A stretch of 64,000 nt of DNA from Shinella sp. UYSO24. GTDB taxonomy: Bacteria; Pseudomonadota; Alphaproteobacteria; Rhizobiales; Rhizobiaceae. A model generated the notes under the pieces. The model did not search any database and had not been told where the DNA came from. It saw only the letters and a list, made by a program, of their open reading frames with translations. Below, piece by piece: positions 36,586 to 46,349 of this stretch. Position numbers and translations under genes: made by a program. Location: NCBI GenBank assembly GCA_902167985.1, contig CABHNZ010000001.1, positions 496,001-560,000 on the forward strand. The letters are read 5' to 3'. The number at the start of each line of letters is the position of its first letter. Position 1 is the stretch's first letter.

Positions 36586-39500
36586 TCCCACAGTTCTGTA
36601 TCCGCCGCCCTGTTGCGACGACGCTTCTGGCGATCGGCTCGGTCCTGGCCGGGCTTGCCGGCTACCAGTTCCTGCCGGTGGCCGCCGTGCCGAAGGTCGA
36701 TTTCCCGACCATCAACGTCTCCTCGACCCTGACCGGCGCCTCGCCGCAGACGATGGCGACGGCCGTCTCGACCCCGCTTATCAAGAAATTCGAGACGATC
36801 CCCGGCATCAGCGAAATCAGCGCGACCAACTCGCTCGGCAACTCGTCGATCGTGCTTCAGTTCGATCTCAACCGCGATATCGACGCCGCTGCCGCCGACG
36901 TGCAGGCGGCCATCAGCCAGGCCAGCCGTCAGCTGCCGAACAACATGACGACGGCACCGAGCTATCGCAAGACCAACCCGGCCGATGCGCCGGTGCTGCT
37001 GCTTGCCGTGCGTTCGGATGCCTTGCCGCCCAGCAAGGTGGATGAAATCGCCGAGGACGTCATGTCGCCGGCGATCTCGACACTGCCGGGCGTGGCGGAA
37101 GTCAGCATTTACGGCGCAAAGACCTATGCCGTTCGCGTCGAGGTCGACCCTGCCAAGCTGCAGGCCCGCGGCATCGGTGTCGAGAGCGTCACCGACGCGA
37201 TTGCCAGCGCCAACAGCCAGGCGCCTGTCGGCTCGATGCAGAACAAGGCACAGCGCCTGACGATCAATGCCGATACGCAGCGCACCAATGCCGACCAGTT
37301 CCGCTCGCTGGTCATCTCCTCGCCGAACGGCGCCCCCATTCACCTCGGTGAAATCGCCCGCGTCGAGGACAGTATCGAAAACACCCAGTCGGGCAGCTGG
37401 TATGACGGGCACCCGGCCATCATCCTTGCCATCCAGCGCCAGCCGGATGCCAATACGGTGGATGTGGTCGATGCGATCAAGAAGAAGCTGCCGTCGCTCG
37501 AGGCAGAAATGCCGGGTTCGGTCTCGATCAGCGTGATGAACGATTCGTCGACCTCGATCCGCGAAGCGATCAAGGACGTGAAGTTCACGCTGGCGCTGAC
37601 CATCCTGCTCGTCGTTGCCGTCATCTATCTGTTCACCGGCCAGCTGGCCGCAACCATCATTCCCGCGCTTGCCGTGCCGCTGTCGCTGATCGCCACTTTC
37701 GGGGCGATGTATGTGCTGGGATACAGTATCGACAACATATCGCTGCTGGGGCTGACACTATCCGTCGGTCTCGTGGTCGATGATGCGATCGTCATGCTGG
37801 AAAACATCATGCGGCATGTGGAGGAAGGCATGCCGGTCAGGCAGGCCGCCATCCAGGGCGCTTCCGAAGTCAGCTATACGATCGTCTCGATGTCGGTCTC
37901 GCTGATCGCCGTATTCATCCCGATCCTGATGATGGGCGGCGTCGTCGGGCGCGTATTCAACGAGTTCGGCATGGTCGTGGCACTGGCGATCGTCGCATCC
38001 GCGATCGTGTCGCTGACCGTCACGCCGATGCTCGGCTCGCGGCTGACCAGCGCCAATCATCATCCGAGCCTGGTTGCCCGCGTCTTCGACAAGGGCTTCA
38101 ACTGGACGCTGCGCGGCTATGGCCGTGCGGTCGGCTGGTGCCTCAATCACCGCTTCGCCATCCTGATGCTGTTCCTCGGCTCGGTCGGCGCTTCCATCTA
38201 TCTCTTCAAGACACTGCCTTCGAGCTTCTTCCCGACCGAAGACATCGGCCGCCTGACGATTTCCACGCGCGCCCGTGAAGACATTTCCTTCCCGGCCATG
38301 CGTGACCTGCAGGCGCAGGTGGCGGCGGCCGTGACGTCCAATCCGGCCGTTGCGCATGTGACGTCGATCGTCGGCGGCAATGCCCGCAGCCCCCTCAATA
38401 ACGGCACGATCTGGTCGATCTGAAGGACAAGGCCGACCGTCCGCCGCTGGCGCAGACGCTCGGTGAATTGCGGCGTGCCATCGGCAAGGTGGCAGGGCTG
38501 AAGGCCTATATCACGCCGCAGCAGAGCCTTCACTTCGGTGGCCGCGCGACCGCCAGCCAGTATCAGCTCGTGGTGCAGGCGCTGAATGCTTCGCAGACCA
38601 ATGAATGGTCCGACAAGCTGCAGACGGCGATGCGGCAGGATACGCAGCATTTCACCGACGTGACGTCGGATGCGCAGAACGCCGCGATCGAGGCCAATAT
38701 CAAGGTCGATCTCGAAAAGGCAGCCGCCTACGGCATCACCGACGATACGCTGCGCAAGACGATGGAAATGGCTTTCGGCGGCTATACGGCCGGCCAGATC
38801 CAATCCACCGGCGACAGCTATGACGTGCTGGTCGAGTTCGATACCAAGCAGGCCTGGAACGACCAGATGCTGCAGCAGGTGCATGTGATGTCGACGACCG
38901 GCGCGCTGGTGCCGCTCTCCAACTTCGCCACCGTCGAGCGCCGCACGGCTCCCGTCACGATCAACCAGACGGGCCAGCTCGTGTCGACGACCGTGTCGTT
39001 CAACCTGCCGTCCGGCGCCTCGCTTTCGGATGCGACAGCCGCGATCGCGCAGATCAAGACGAAGCTCAACATGCCCTCCGACGTGTTCACCACCTATGGC
39101 GGCACGGCGCAGATCTTCCAGCAGAGCCAGGGCAATACGCCTTACCTGATCCTGGCTGCCGTCCTCACCATCTATGTGGTGCTCGGCGTGCTCTATGAAA
39201 GCTTCATCCACCCGTTGACCATTCTCTCGGGTCTGCCGGCTGCGGCTTTCGGGGCACTGCTGGCGCTGAAACTGCTCGACTTCGACCTCTCGATCATCGC
39301 CCTGATCGGCCTTCTGATGCTGATCGGCATCGTCAAGAAGAACGCGATCATGATGATCGACGTCGCCGTCGATCTGATGCGGACGCAGGCGGAGACGCCG
39401 GTGAAGGCGATCCACGAGGCCTGCGTGCGGCGTTTCCGCCCGATCATGATGACGACCTTCTGCGCGCTTCTCGGTGCATTGCCGATCGCCATCGGCGGCG

Positions 39501-39706
39501 GCGCCTCGTCGGAGCTTCGTCAGCCGCTCGGCATTGCGGTTGTCGGCGGCCTGATCGTCTCACAGGCGTTGACGCTGTTCATCACCCCGGTCATCTTCGT
39601 GGAAATGGACCGTCTCGGGCGATTCCTGACCCGCGTTTTCAGCGGCAAGAAGACCGAACACGACGACAAGGGCGAGCCGCAGCCGGCCGCCATCGCAGCG
39701 GAATGA
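36582..39706 (+). CDS. RND efflux pump, AcrB/MdtB-like (one frame break)
   Basis: Restored length is about 1041 residues. Inner membrane proton antiporter. RRPVATTLLAIGSVLAGLAG begins helix 1. SVGLVVDDAIVMLENIMRH holds the Asp-Asp pair of helix 4, and LIGIVKKNAIMMIDVAVDLM holds the helix 10 Lys region. RFRPIMMTTFCALLGALPIA follows. The frame breaks near 38411, and adding one C (GATCTGG to GATCCTGG) restores NNGTILVDLKDKADRPPL. No outer membrane factor or regulator is adjacent, so it probably uses a shared TolC. The export range is not predictable. Confidence 0.93.
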
Positions 39707-39719
39707 GCGCTTCGGCGCA

Positions 39720-40714
39720 ATGAAGGAGCATGATTTGAGTTTCGATCGCAGGAGTTTCGATCGCAGGAGTTTTCTGGCGCTGACCGCCGCGGCTGCCGGC
39801 TATGGCCTTGTCGGCCCGGCCCTTGAGACGGCGCAGGCGCAAATCCTGGCACCATCGCAGCTTTCCTCGCCGCGCAAGATGCGCCTGTGGAAAGGCAAGC
39901 CGCCGGGCGGCGGCGGACCGGATGGCCCGATCGAGGTCAGCAAGCATGGCGCCGTCAGCAATGTCGCCATTCCGACGATCGACATCTACATGCCGGCCAA
40001 GCCGAATGGTGCTGCCGCCCTCGTAGCGGCCGGCGGCGGCTACAAGCGGATCGAGATGGAAAACGAGGCAGTGCCTGCCGCACACTGGCTCAACCAGCGC
40101 GGCATCATCGCCTGTGTGCTCACCTACCGCCTGCCCGACGAGGACTGGCGTCTCGGCGCGCTTGCACCGCTACAGGACGCGCAGCGGGCGCTGAGGCTGA
40201 TGCATGCGGGAGAAGTGTCGAAGAGCATCGACCCGAAGAAGATCGGCGTTCTCGGCTTTTCGGCCGGCGGCCATCTGATGGGAATGGCGGCGACGCGCAC
40301 GACGCTGCGCGCCTACCGCGCCGTGGACGATGCCGACAGGGCGTCCGACAGGACGGCCTTCTGCGCGCTCGCCTATCCGATCATTTCGCTGAAACTGCCG
40401 CATGACCACACGTCGACGCGGCGGGTACTGATCGGCCGTCATCCGTCCTGGGCGGGTGAAGTCGAATGGTCGGTCGAGACGCATGTGCGCAAGAGCTGCC
40501 CCCCGGTCTTCCTGGTGCAGGCGCGGATGACCGGATCTCCAATCCGAAGAACACCGCGATCATGGAAGAAGCCTGCCAGAAGGAAGGAATACCGGTGGAA
40601 AGGCACCTGCTGGCGAGCGGCGGACACGGGTTCGGCATGGGCAAGCCCGGCACGCCGACGGCGGAATGGCCGGCCATGTTCGACAAGTGGCTGAAGGCCC
40701 GCAAGATCATCTGA
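39720..40714 (+). CDS. Tat-exported alpha/beta hydrolase, acetyl-xylan-esterase-like (one frame break)
   Basis: Restored length is about 331 residues. The N-terminus has a duplicated twin-arginine box (SFDRRSFDRRSFLALTAA) from a 15-bp tandem duplication, then cleavage near AQA. The hydrolase fold shows VAAGGGYKRIEME (oxyanion area), IGVLGFSAGGHLMGMAA (nucleophile Ser) and ASGGHGFGMG (catalytic His). The BD-FAE/esterase group is the best match. The frame breaks near 40530, and one base (GGCGCGG to GGCCGCGG) restores VQAADDRISNPKNTA with the Asp region. The start could be ATG 39720, or TTG 39735, which has AGGAG in place. Confidence 0.83.
39737..39766 (+). repeat. 15-bp tandem duplication inside a Tat signal
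   Basis: GAGTTTCGATCGCAG occurs twice without a gap. It keeps the frame and doubles SFDRR, so the signal peptide carries two Arg pairs. Confidence 0.92.
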
Positions 40715-40851
40715 GTTCGGCCACGGAAATGCGATAGAATATCGCTTAAAGGAACGTCTAAACCTTTAATATAATTGAGCTTCCAGTCTTGAGACTGCTT
40801 CAATGCGAAGCTGTTACGCGAGCGGCATAAACTTTCTCAGTGGAGCCAAAC

Positions 40852-41909
40852 GTGAGTGATTTGATTGGGAGCCTGTTTACGGGTTCTGGTAGCAGCAGCG
40901 CGGCGAGCAGTTCGGGGCAGACGTCCTCGGCGAGCTCGTCCACAGCGGCAGGCGGATCGACCGCCGCCGCCGGCACGAATGGAACGAGCGGAACGACGAG
41001 CAGCCCTGCCTCCTCCAGCGAGGAAACGGAGGCGAGCGACGACACGACGTCGCAGCAGGACGTCAGCACGGTCGATCCGGCCGATACCGATGACGGTACC
41101 TATAGCGCGACCGCGCCGGCCGACAGCAGCAGTTCGAACGACGATGCCACGACCGGCAGCGACGACACGGCCGAAAGCTCGACCGATGCCGGCTCCGCAA
41201 ACGCCGCCGACGACAAGGCCTATGGCGTGGCCAATGACGACGCTTCGGATACGTCATCGACGGAAGCCGGTTCCAGCGACAACAGCGGCAGCGCGCAGGC
41301 CAGCGACACCACGACAACGAGTGGTCAGGCCGATACCGGAACTGATAGCGGAGCAAGCAGCGGATCGGGCACTTCGGCAGCGGCCGTAAGCGGTGCCGAT
41401 ACGGGCAGCCAGACAGACAACCAGACGGGGGGCCATAGCTCGACGGCTTCCGGCTCCTCCTCCGCGGCAGCTTCCTCCTCGACGACGGGCAGCTCCACGG
41501 CCTCAGCCGGAGCCAGCACGGATACCAGCAGCACGGCACCTGCGACGGCCGGATCGCCTGCCGCTTCCGGCGAGGCGACCGACAGCACGACCGCGGCATC
41601 CAATGCGCCGTCTTCGGCCAGCGCCTCCACCGCCAAGGCCAGCACAGACTATCTGAGCCTTTTCCTCGACAAGGTGACGCGATCAGCACCAGCCAGTCGC
41701 AGGCCACGAGCAACAATGAAGCGAGCGACGAAAGGCTTCGCCTGCGCGCTGCCGAGGTGCTGCAGAGCCAGATGATCAGCCAGCTGCTCAGCAATCTCAG
41801 CGCACAGAGCCAGACGTCGACCGCCTCGACGCTGCTCTCGGGCAGCAACGACAACGACGACCAGCAGAATACGGTCTCGCTCACCGAGCGCTGGTATACG
41901 GAAGCCTGA
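40852..41909 (+). CDS. Low-complexity Ser/Thr/Ala/Asp-rich acidic protein (one frame break)
   Basis: Not recognised. Restored length is about 352 residues. From about residue 10 to 280 it is almost only Ser, Thr, Ala, Gly and Asp with no Cys and few hydrophobics, so it should be disordered and strongly acidic. Only both ends look structured: MSDLIGSLFTGSG, and a helical tail (LRAAEVLQSQMISQLLSNLS and VSLTERWYTEA). The GTG at 40852 is chosen because GGAG lies 7 bases upstream; an in-frame GTG at 40840 is also possible. The frame breaks near 41681, and one G (AAGGTGACG to AAGGTGGACG) restores KVDAISTSQSQATSNNEA. There is no signal peptide. It may be secreted by a leaderless route or act as a surface or flexible linker protein. 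Confidence 0.7.
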
Positions 41910-41912
41910 CGC

Positions 41913-41952
41913 GCGGAAGTGCGGGACATGCGTCATCATGTCCCGCTTCCGC
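41913..41952 (+). terminator. Long hairpin after the Ser-rich gene
   Basis: GCGGAAG-T-GCGGGACATG pairs with CATGTCCCGC-TTCCGC around CGTCAT, a 16-17 bp stem 3 bases past the stop codon. No T run follows, so it may act as an mRNA 3' stabiliser or Rho-linked end rather than an intrinsic terminator. Confidence 0.6.
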
Positions 41953-42135
41953 CATCGGCCGTGATGGAGGGGACAGACGCCCTCTCCACCCCTTGCCTTC
42001 ACCAGCCCGCTATGCCATCACGCGCCCTCCCAAGACATTGAGAGGGCACGTTTTGCCGTGCCCTTCTTTCACCGGAGCCGGTTTCCCGACCTGCGTTCGG
42101 TTCAACCCATTTGCGACAGATGAAGGAGCACGGCC

Positions 42136-43440
42136 ATGGCGGCGGGCATGACACGGGCGCTCGGACTTGATTTCGGCACGACCAACACGGTTCTGGCACT
42201 GGCGGACGGCAATGCAGCGACGCATTCGCTTTCCTTCACCAGCAGCGCCGGCACGACGGACAGCATGCGGACCGCGCTGTCCTTCATGAAGGACGGACAG
42301 CTGGGCGCACAGGCGCTGAAGGTCGAGGCAGGCCAGGCAGCCATCCGCCAGTTCATCGACAATCCGGGCGATGCGCGCTTCCTGCAGTCGATCAAGACCT
42401 TTGCCGCCAGCGCCCTCTTCCAGGGCACGCTGATCTTTGCCCGCCGGCATTCGTTCGAAGACCTGATGGAAGTGTTCCTGCGGCGGCTGAAAACCTATGC
42501 GGAAGAAAGCTGGCCGACCGAAGTATCGCGGCTTGTTGCCGGCCGGCCGGTGCATTTCGCCGGCTCCAGCCCGGACGCGGAACTTGCCACGCGGCGCTAT
42601 AATGATGCGCTGACGCGCCTGGGCTTTCCCGAGATCCACTATGTCTACGAGCCGGTCGCGGCCGCTTACTACTTCGCCCAGTCGCTGAAGAGCGATGCGA
42701 ATGTTCTGGTGGCCGACTTCGGCGGCGGTACGACCGACTATTCGCTGATCCGGTTCGAGCGGTTGGCCGGCAAGCTGACGGCCAAGCCGATCGGCCATTC
42801 GGGTGTCGGCATTGCCGGCGATCATTTTGACGCGCGGATGATCGAGCATCTGGTTGCGCCGGAAATCGGCAAGGGCTCGTTCTTCAAGAGCTTCGACAAG
42901 GTGCTTGAAGTGCCCTCCAACTACTATTCCAGCTTCTCGCGCTGGAACCAGCTATCGATCTTCAAGACCAGCCGCGAATTCACCGATCTTAAATCGCTGG
43001 TGCGCTCGTCGCTCGATCCGGACAAGCTGGAGCTCTTCATCGAACTCGTAGAACATGACGAGGGTTATCCGCTCTATCAGGCGATCTCGGCAACCAAGAT
43101 GGCGCTGTCGGGCGCGGACGAAGCCGAATTCCACTTCGCGCCACTCGGCAAGGCCGGCCACAAGCAGGTGAAGCGCGCCGAGTTCGACCAGTGGATCGCC
43201 GAGGATCTGTCGAAGATCGAGGGTGCTCTCGACGACGTCCTGACCAAGACCAATACGGCACCGGCCGATGTGGACAAGGTGTTCCTCACCGGCGGCACGT
43301 CCTTCGTGCCGGCCGTGCGCAACATCTTCAACCGGCGCTTCGATGCTTCGAAGATCGAGAGCGGCGGCGAACTTCTGTCGATCGCCCATGGTCTGGCGCT
43401 GATCGGCGAAAGCGGCGATGTGGAGCAGTGGTCGGCCTGA
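42136..43440 (+). CDS. yegD: Hsp70-family chaperone, YegD type
   Basis: An intact 434-residue actin/Hsp70-fold ATPase without a classical substrate-binding domain. Phosphate 1 LGLDFGTTNTVLAL, phosphate 2 VLVADFGGGTTDYSLIRFE, adenosine motif KVFLTGGTSFVPAVRNIF and YEPVAAAYYFAQ are all in place. AAGGAG lies 7 bases before the ATG. The role of YegD proteins is not settled. It forms a single-gene unit after a strong hairpin. Confidence 0.9.
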   Translation: MAAGMTRALGLDFGTTNTVLALADGNAATHSLSFTSSAGTTDSMRTALSFMKDGQLGAQALKVEAGQAAIRQFIDNPGDARFLQSIKTFAASALFQGTLIFARRHSFEDLMEVFLRRLKTYAEESWPTEVSRLVAGRPVHFAGSSPDAELATRRYNDALTRLGFPEIHYVYEPVAAAYYFAQSLKSDANVLVADFGGGTTDYSLIRFERLAGKLTAKPIGHSGVGIAGDHFDARMIEHLVAPEIGKGSFFKSFDKVLEVPSNYYSSFSRWNQLSIFKTSREFTDLKSLVRSSLDPDKLELFIELVEHDEGYPLYQAISATKMALSGADEAEFHFAPLGKAGHKQVKRAEFDQWIAEDLSKIEGALDDVLTKTNTAPADVDKVFLTGGTSFVPAVRNIFNRRFDASKIESGGELLSIAHGLALIGESGDVEQWSA

Positions 43441-43560
43441 GGCCGATTGCGGCTTGAGGGACGGCTTAAAAGGAGGTTTGCCGGGGACAATGCTGACCGT
43501 GCCCGGCAAGAGGGCCGAAAGCAATTCCCACGCCCGGCACACATGCTATAAGCTCGTCCC

Positions 43561-44480
43561 ATGAACGCCGCCGCCGATCTCGACCCAGCCGAACTGAAAG
43601 CACTTCTGCATTTCTATGCAGATGCCGGTGTCGACTGGCTGATGGAAGACGAGCCGGTCGACAGGTTTGCCGAATTTGCCGCACAGAAGGCGGCGCGCGA
43701 ACAGGCGCGCATGCCGGCAGCCGCCCGCGACGGTAGCCAGCAAGGAAATGGCCAGCAGGGTCAGGCTCCGTCGTCGGCAGGCCAGCACGGTTCCGGCCAG
43801 ACGGTGCGAACGGGGCGCAACACGCCGGCTGCGGCCTCGCTTCCGGCAGCCTCGCCGCCACAGGTCGCCGTTCCGGATGGTGAAGCCGTTGCGTCCGCGC
43901 GGATCGCGGCCGAAAGCGCCCGTTCGTTTGCGGAACTCAAGGCCGCCGTGGAAACCTTCAATGGCTGCAACCTGAAGAACGGCGCCCGTTCACCGTGTTT
44001 GCCAGCGGCGATCCTGCATCGCGGATCATGGTGATCGGGCCCATGCCGAATGCCGAGGACGACCGTGACGGTCAGCCGTTTTCCGGCCGGCAGGGCCAGC
44101 TTCTCGACCGGATGCTGGCGGCGATCGGCCTGTCCCGCGACAATGTGGTTCTGACGAATATCATCCCGTGGCGGCCGCCGGGCAATCGCATGCCCTCCCC
44201 CGCCGAACTCGATATCTGCCAGCCGTTTCTGGAGCGGCAGATCGCGCTTGCGGAGCCCAAACACGTCCTGCTCCTCGGGAATTTTCCGGCGCGTGTGTTT
44301 TTCGGCGGCAATGACACGATCCATTCGATGCGCGGCGAATGGCGCGACGTGCAGTTCGGCGCTCACACATTCAAGGCGATAGCCACGCTTCACCCGCAGG
44401 ATCTGATCACGGCCCCGGCCAATAAGGCACTGGCCTGGCGCGACCTTCTGACCTTCAGGTTGCAACTAAATTCGCCATAA
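43561..44480 (+). CDS. Uracil-DNA glycosylase superfamily protein, divergent (one frame break)
   Basis: Restored length is about 306 residues. The first 140 are Ala/Gln/Gly-rich and variable, as often in alphaproteobacterial copies. The catalytic fold has VFASGDPASRIMVIGPMPNAEDD, GQPFSGRQGQLLDRMLAAIG, TNIIPWRPPGNRMPSPAE, HVLLLGNFPARVFF and TLHPQDLITAPANKALAW. The motif 1 region reads GPMPN where family 4 enzymes have GEAPG, and only one Cys (FNGCNLKNG) stands where C-x-x-C of the FeS cluster would be. The frame breaks near 43988 before TVFASGDP. It may remove uracil or another damaged base, but activity is uncertain given these changes. Confidence 0.8.
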
Positions 44481-44648
44481 TCGCCTTGATTTCGGGTAAT
44501 TCTGGCAGATTCGCGGTCAATATTACGAAAATGTGAAGATCGTTATGCGTGCATTGCATGGCAGTGCCGCGCCCGGTGACATTGCTCAAATCATGCTGCA
44601 CTGCGATATTAACGATGTCTTGGGAGGAACGGTTAAGGAACCAAGGCA

Positions 44649-44840
44649 ATGACCACTCGCTTTCGCCCGACGCATTCGGGTTTCGACACTCTGCAGATCG
44701 CCGGCATGTCGCCGCGCTCGACGCAGGGCTATCATCATTTCGGCTCGGCCACGAACGAGCAGCTGACCTCGCGTGCCATGGCCCGCCCGATCGGCTTTGC
44801 ACGTCCGACCGCTGTCTTCGCAGATTTCCGCGAACGTTGA
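44649..44840 (+). CDS. 63-residue hypothetical protein
   Basis: Not recognised. Starts MTTRFRPTHSGFDTLQIAG, is basic, and has no membrane helix or Cys. It could bind RNA or protein as a small basic peptide. AAGGA precedes the ATG at 10 bases. The following 47-residue gene starts 17 bases after its stop, suggesting one transcript. Its codon use is like neighbouring genes. Confidence 0.5.
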   Translation: MTTRFRPTHSGFDTLQIAGMSPRSTQGYHHFGSATNEQLTSRAMARPIGFARPTAVFADFRER

Positions 44841-44857
44841 GATCAGGAGACGCTGGC

Positions 44858-45001
44858 ATGAGCGCACTTATCAGGCACCTGCGCGCGCTGCGCGACGACA
44901 TGCGCCAGATCAATGTGGCGGTGAAGGCATCCGGCGAACTGAGCCGTGCAGTCTCCCGCCATTGCGATGCGATCCGCGCTCACAGCGGTATTCCGCTCTA
45001 A
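44858..45001 (+). CDS. 47-residue hypothetical protein
   Basis: Not recognised. MSALIRHLRALRDDMRQINVA begins one long amphipathic helix, rich in Arg and Leu, followed by a short tail with one Cys and His (SRHCDAIRAH). AGGAG lies 8 bases before the ATG. It could be a helical partner for another protein, or a DUF1127-like small basic helix, though I see no DUF1127 signature. Confidence 0.5.
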   Translation: MSALIRHLRALRDDMRQINVAVKASGELSRAVSRHCDAIRAHSGIPL

Positions 45002-45115
45002 CCATTATCCCGCTGCGCTGCGGGCCCAGCTGATCTGTAGGCATGATGATGCGCCGGGTTTTGCCCAGGCGCATTTTTGCGCTCTGACCTTACGTGCCGC
45101 CCTGACGGGACGCGT

Positions 45116-46056
45116 TCAGACGGTGCTGGGTGGTGATGCCTTGCGGGCAGCCTTGCGCTCGAGACCCAGCTGATGCTCGCGGTAGATGATGAAGATACCG
45201 GCCGATACGGTGATTGCCGTGCCGATCAGCATGGTCATCGTCGGCACGTCGCCGAAGAGGATATAGGCGATCGCGCTGCCGAGCAGGATGGATGTGTATT
45301 CGAAGGGCGCAATCGTCGAGACATCGGCGTGGCGATAGCTCTCGGTCAGGAGGATCTGGCCGAGGCCGCCGAAGAAGCCGGCGCAGACGAGCAGCATGGC
45401 CTGCGGTGCCGTCATCGGGATCCAGCCGAAGGGAATGCTGGCCAGCGAGAAGACGGCCGCCGTCAGCGAGAAATAGAGGACGATCGTCGCGGTCTTTTCG
45501 GTGCGCACCAGCTGGCGGGTCTGGATCATGGCGAAGCGCCGAGCACGGCCGACAGGATGACGGCGGCAGCCCCCATCGCCTGTTCGGACCCCATCGTGCC
45601 CTCGTCGAACATGGTCAGCTTCGGCAGCGAGATGATGACGACGCCGATGAGGCCGATGCCGACCGCCGTCCAGCGATAGACGCGGACCTGCTCTTTCAGG
45701 AAGATCGCCGCGAACATGACGGCGAGAAGCGGCGAGGAATAGCCGAGCGCGATCGCATCCGGCAGCGGCAGGTGGACGAGGCCGTAAAAGCCCGCAACCA
45801 TGGCCAGAATGCCGAGGAAACCGCGCTTCAGGTGGCCGGAGAAACTATCCGTATACCAGGCCCGCCGAAACTGGCCGATGAAGGCGAGATAGACGAGGAT
45901 CGGCACCAGCGCGAAGAAGGAGCGCAGAAAGGTGATCTGGCCTGCCGGGATTTCCTGTCCGGCCGATTTGATGCAGGTCTGCATGAGAAGGAAGGCGACG
46001 ACGGAGGCGACCTTCAGCGATATGCCCCGCAGGGGGCTCGTGGCATCGGCAGGCAT
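45116..46056 (-). CDS. DMT-family EamA exporter (one frame break)
   Basis: Restored length is about 313 residues with ten helices in two EamA repeats. ITFLRSFFALVPILVYLAF, LPLPDAIALGYSSPLLAVMFA and LKEQVRVYRW mark repeat 1. ADVSTIAPFEYTSILLGSAIAYILFGD marks repeat 2. The frame breaks near 45540, and one C (GGCGCTTCG to GGCGCCTTCG) restores AVLGAFAMIQTRQL. It probably exports metabolites; the substrate is unknown. The start at 46056 has only a weak ribosome binding site. Confidence 0.85.
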
Positions 46057-46349
46057 GGGAACTCATCGCGGCCGCATGGCGTCGGCCCTGGCACGTAGGG
46101 AAAGACTCGAACGCAGTGACGGTAACGCAATCGTGCGCCTTGCGCGCGCCAAAACAGCTTGCCGGATGCCGATTATTTTACGCCACTGGTGCTTGGCACC
46201 CCGATACTGATGAAAACATGTCTATTTTGGGACAGGTTCAACAATCGTTTAGTATTGGATGCAATGATCCGCGCGCCAGAGGATGTCTATCCGTCGGGGG
46301 ACGGGCCCGCTTCAGGCTGTCACTTCAATGATCCGCTTCAGGAAGAGCC

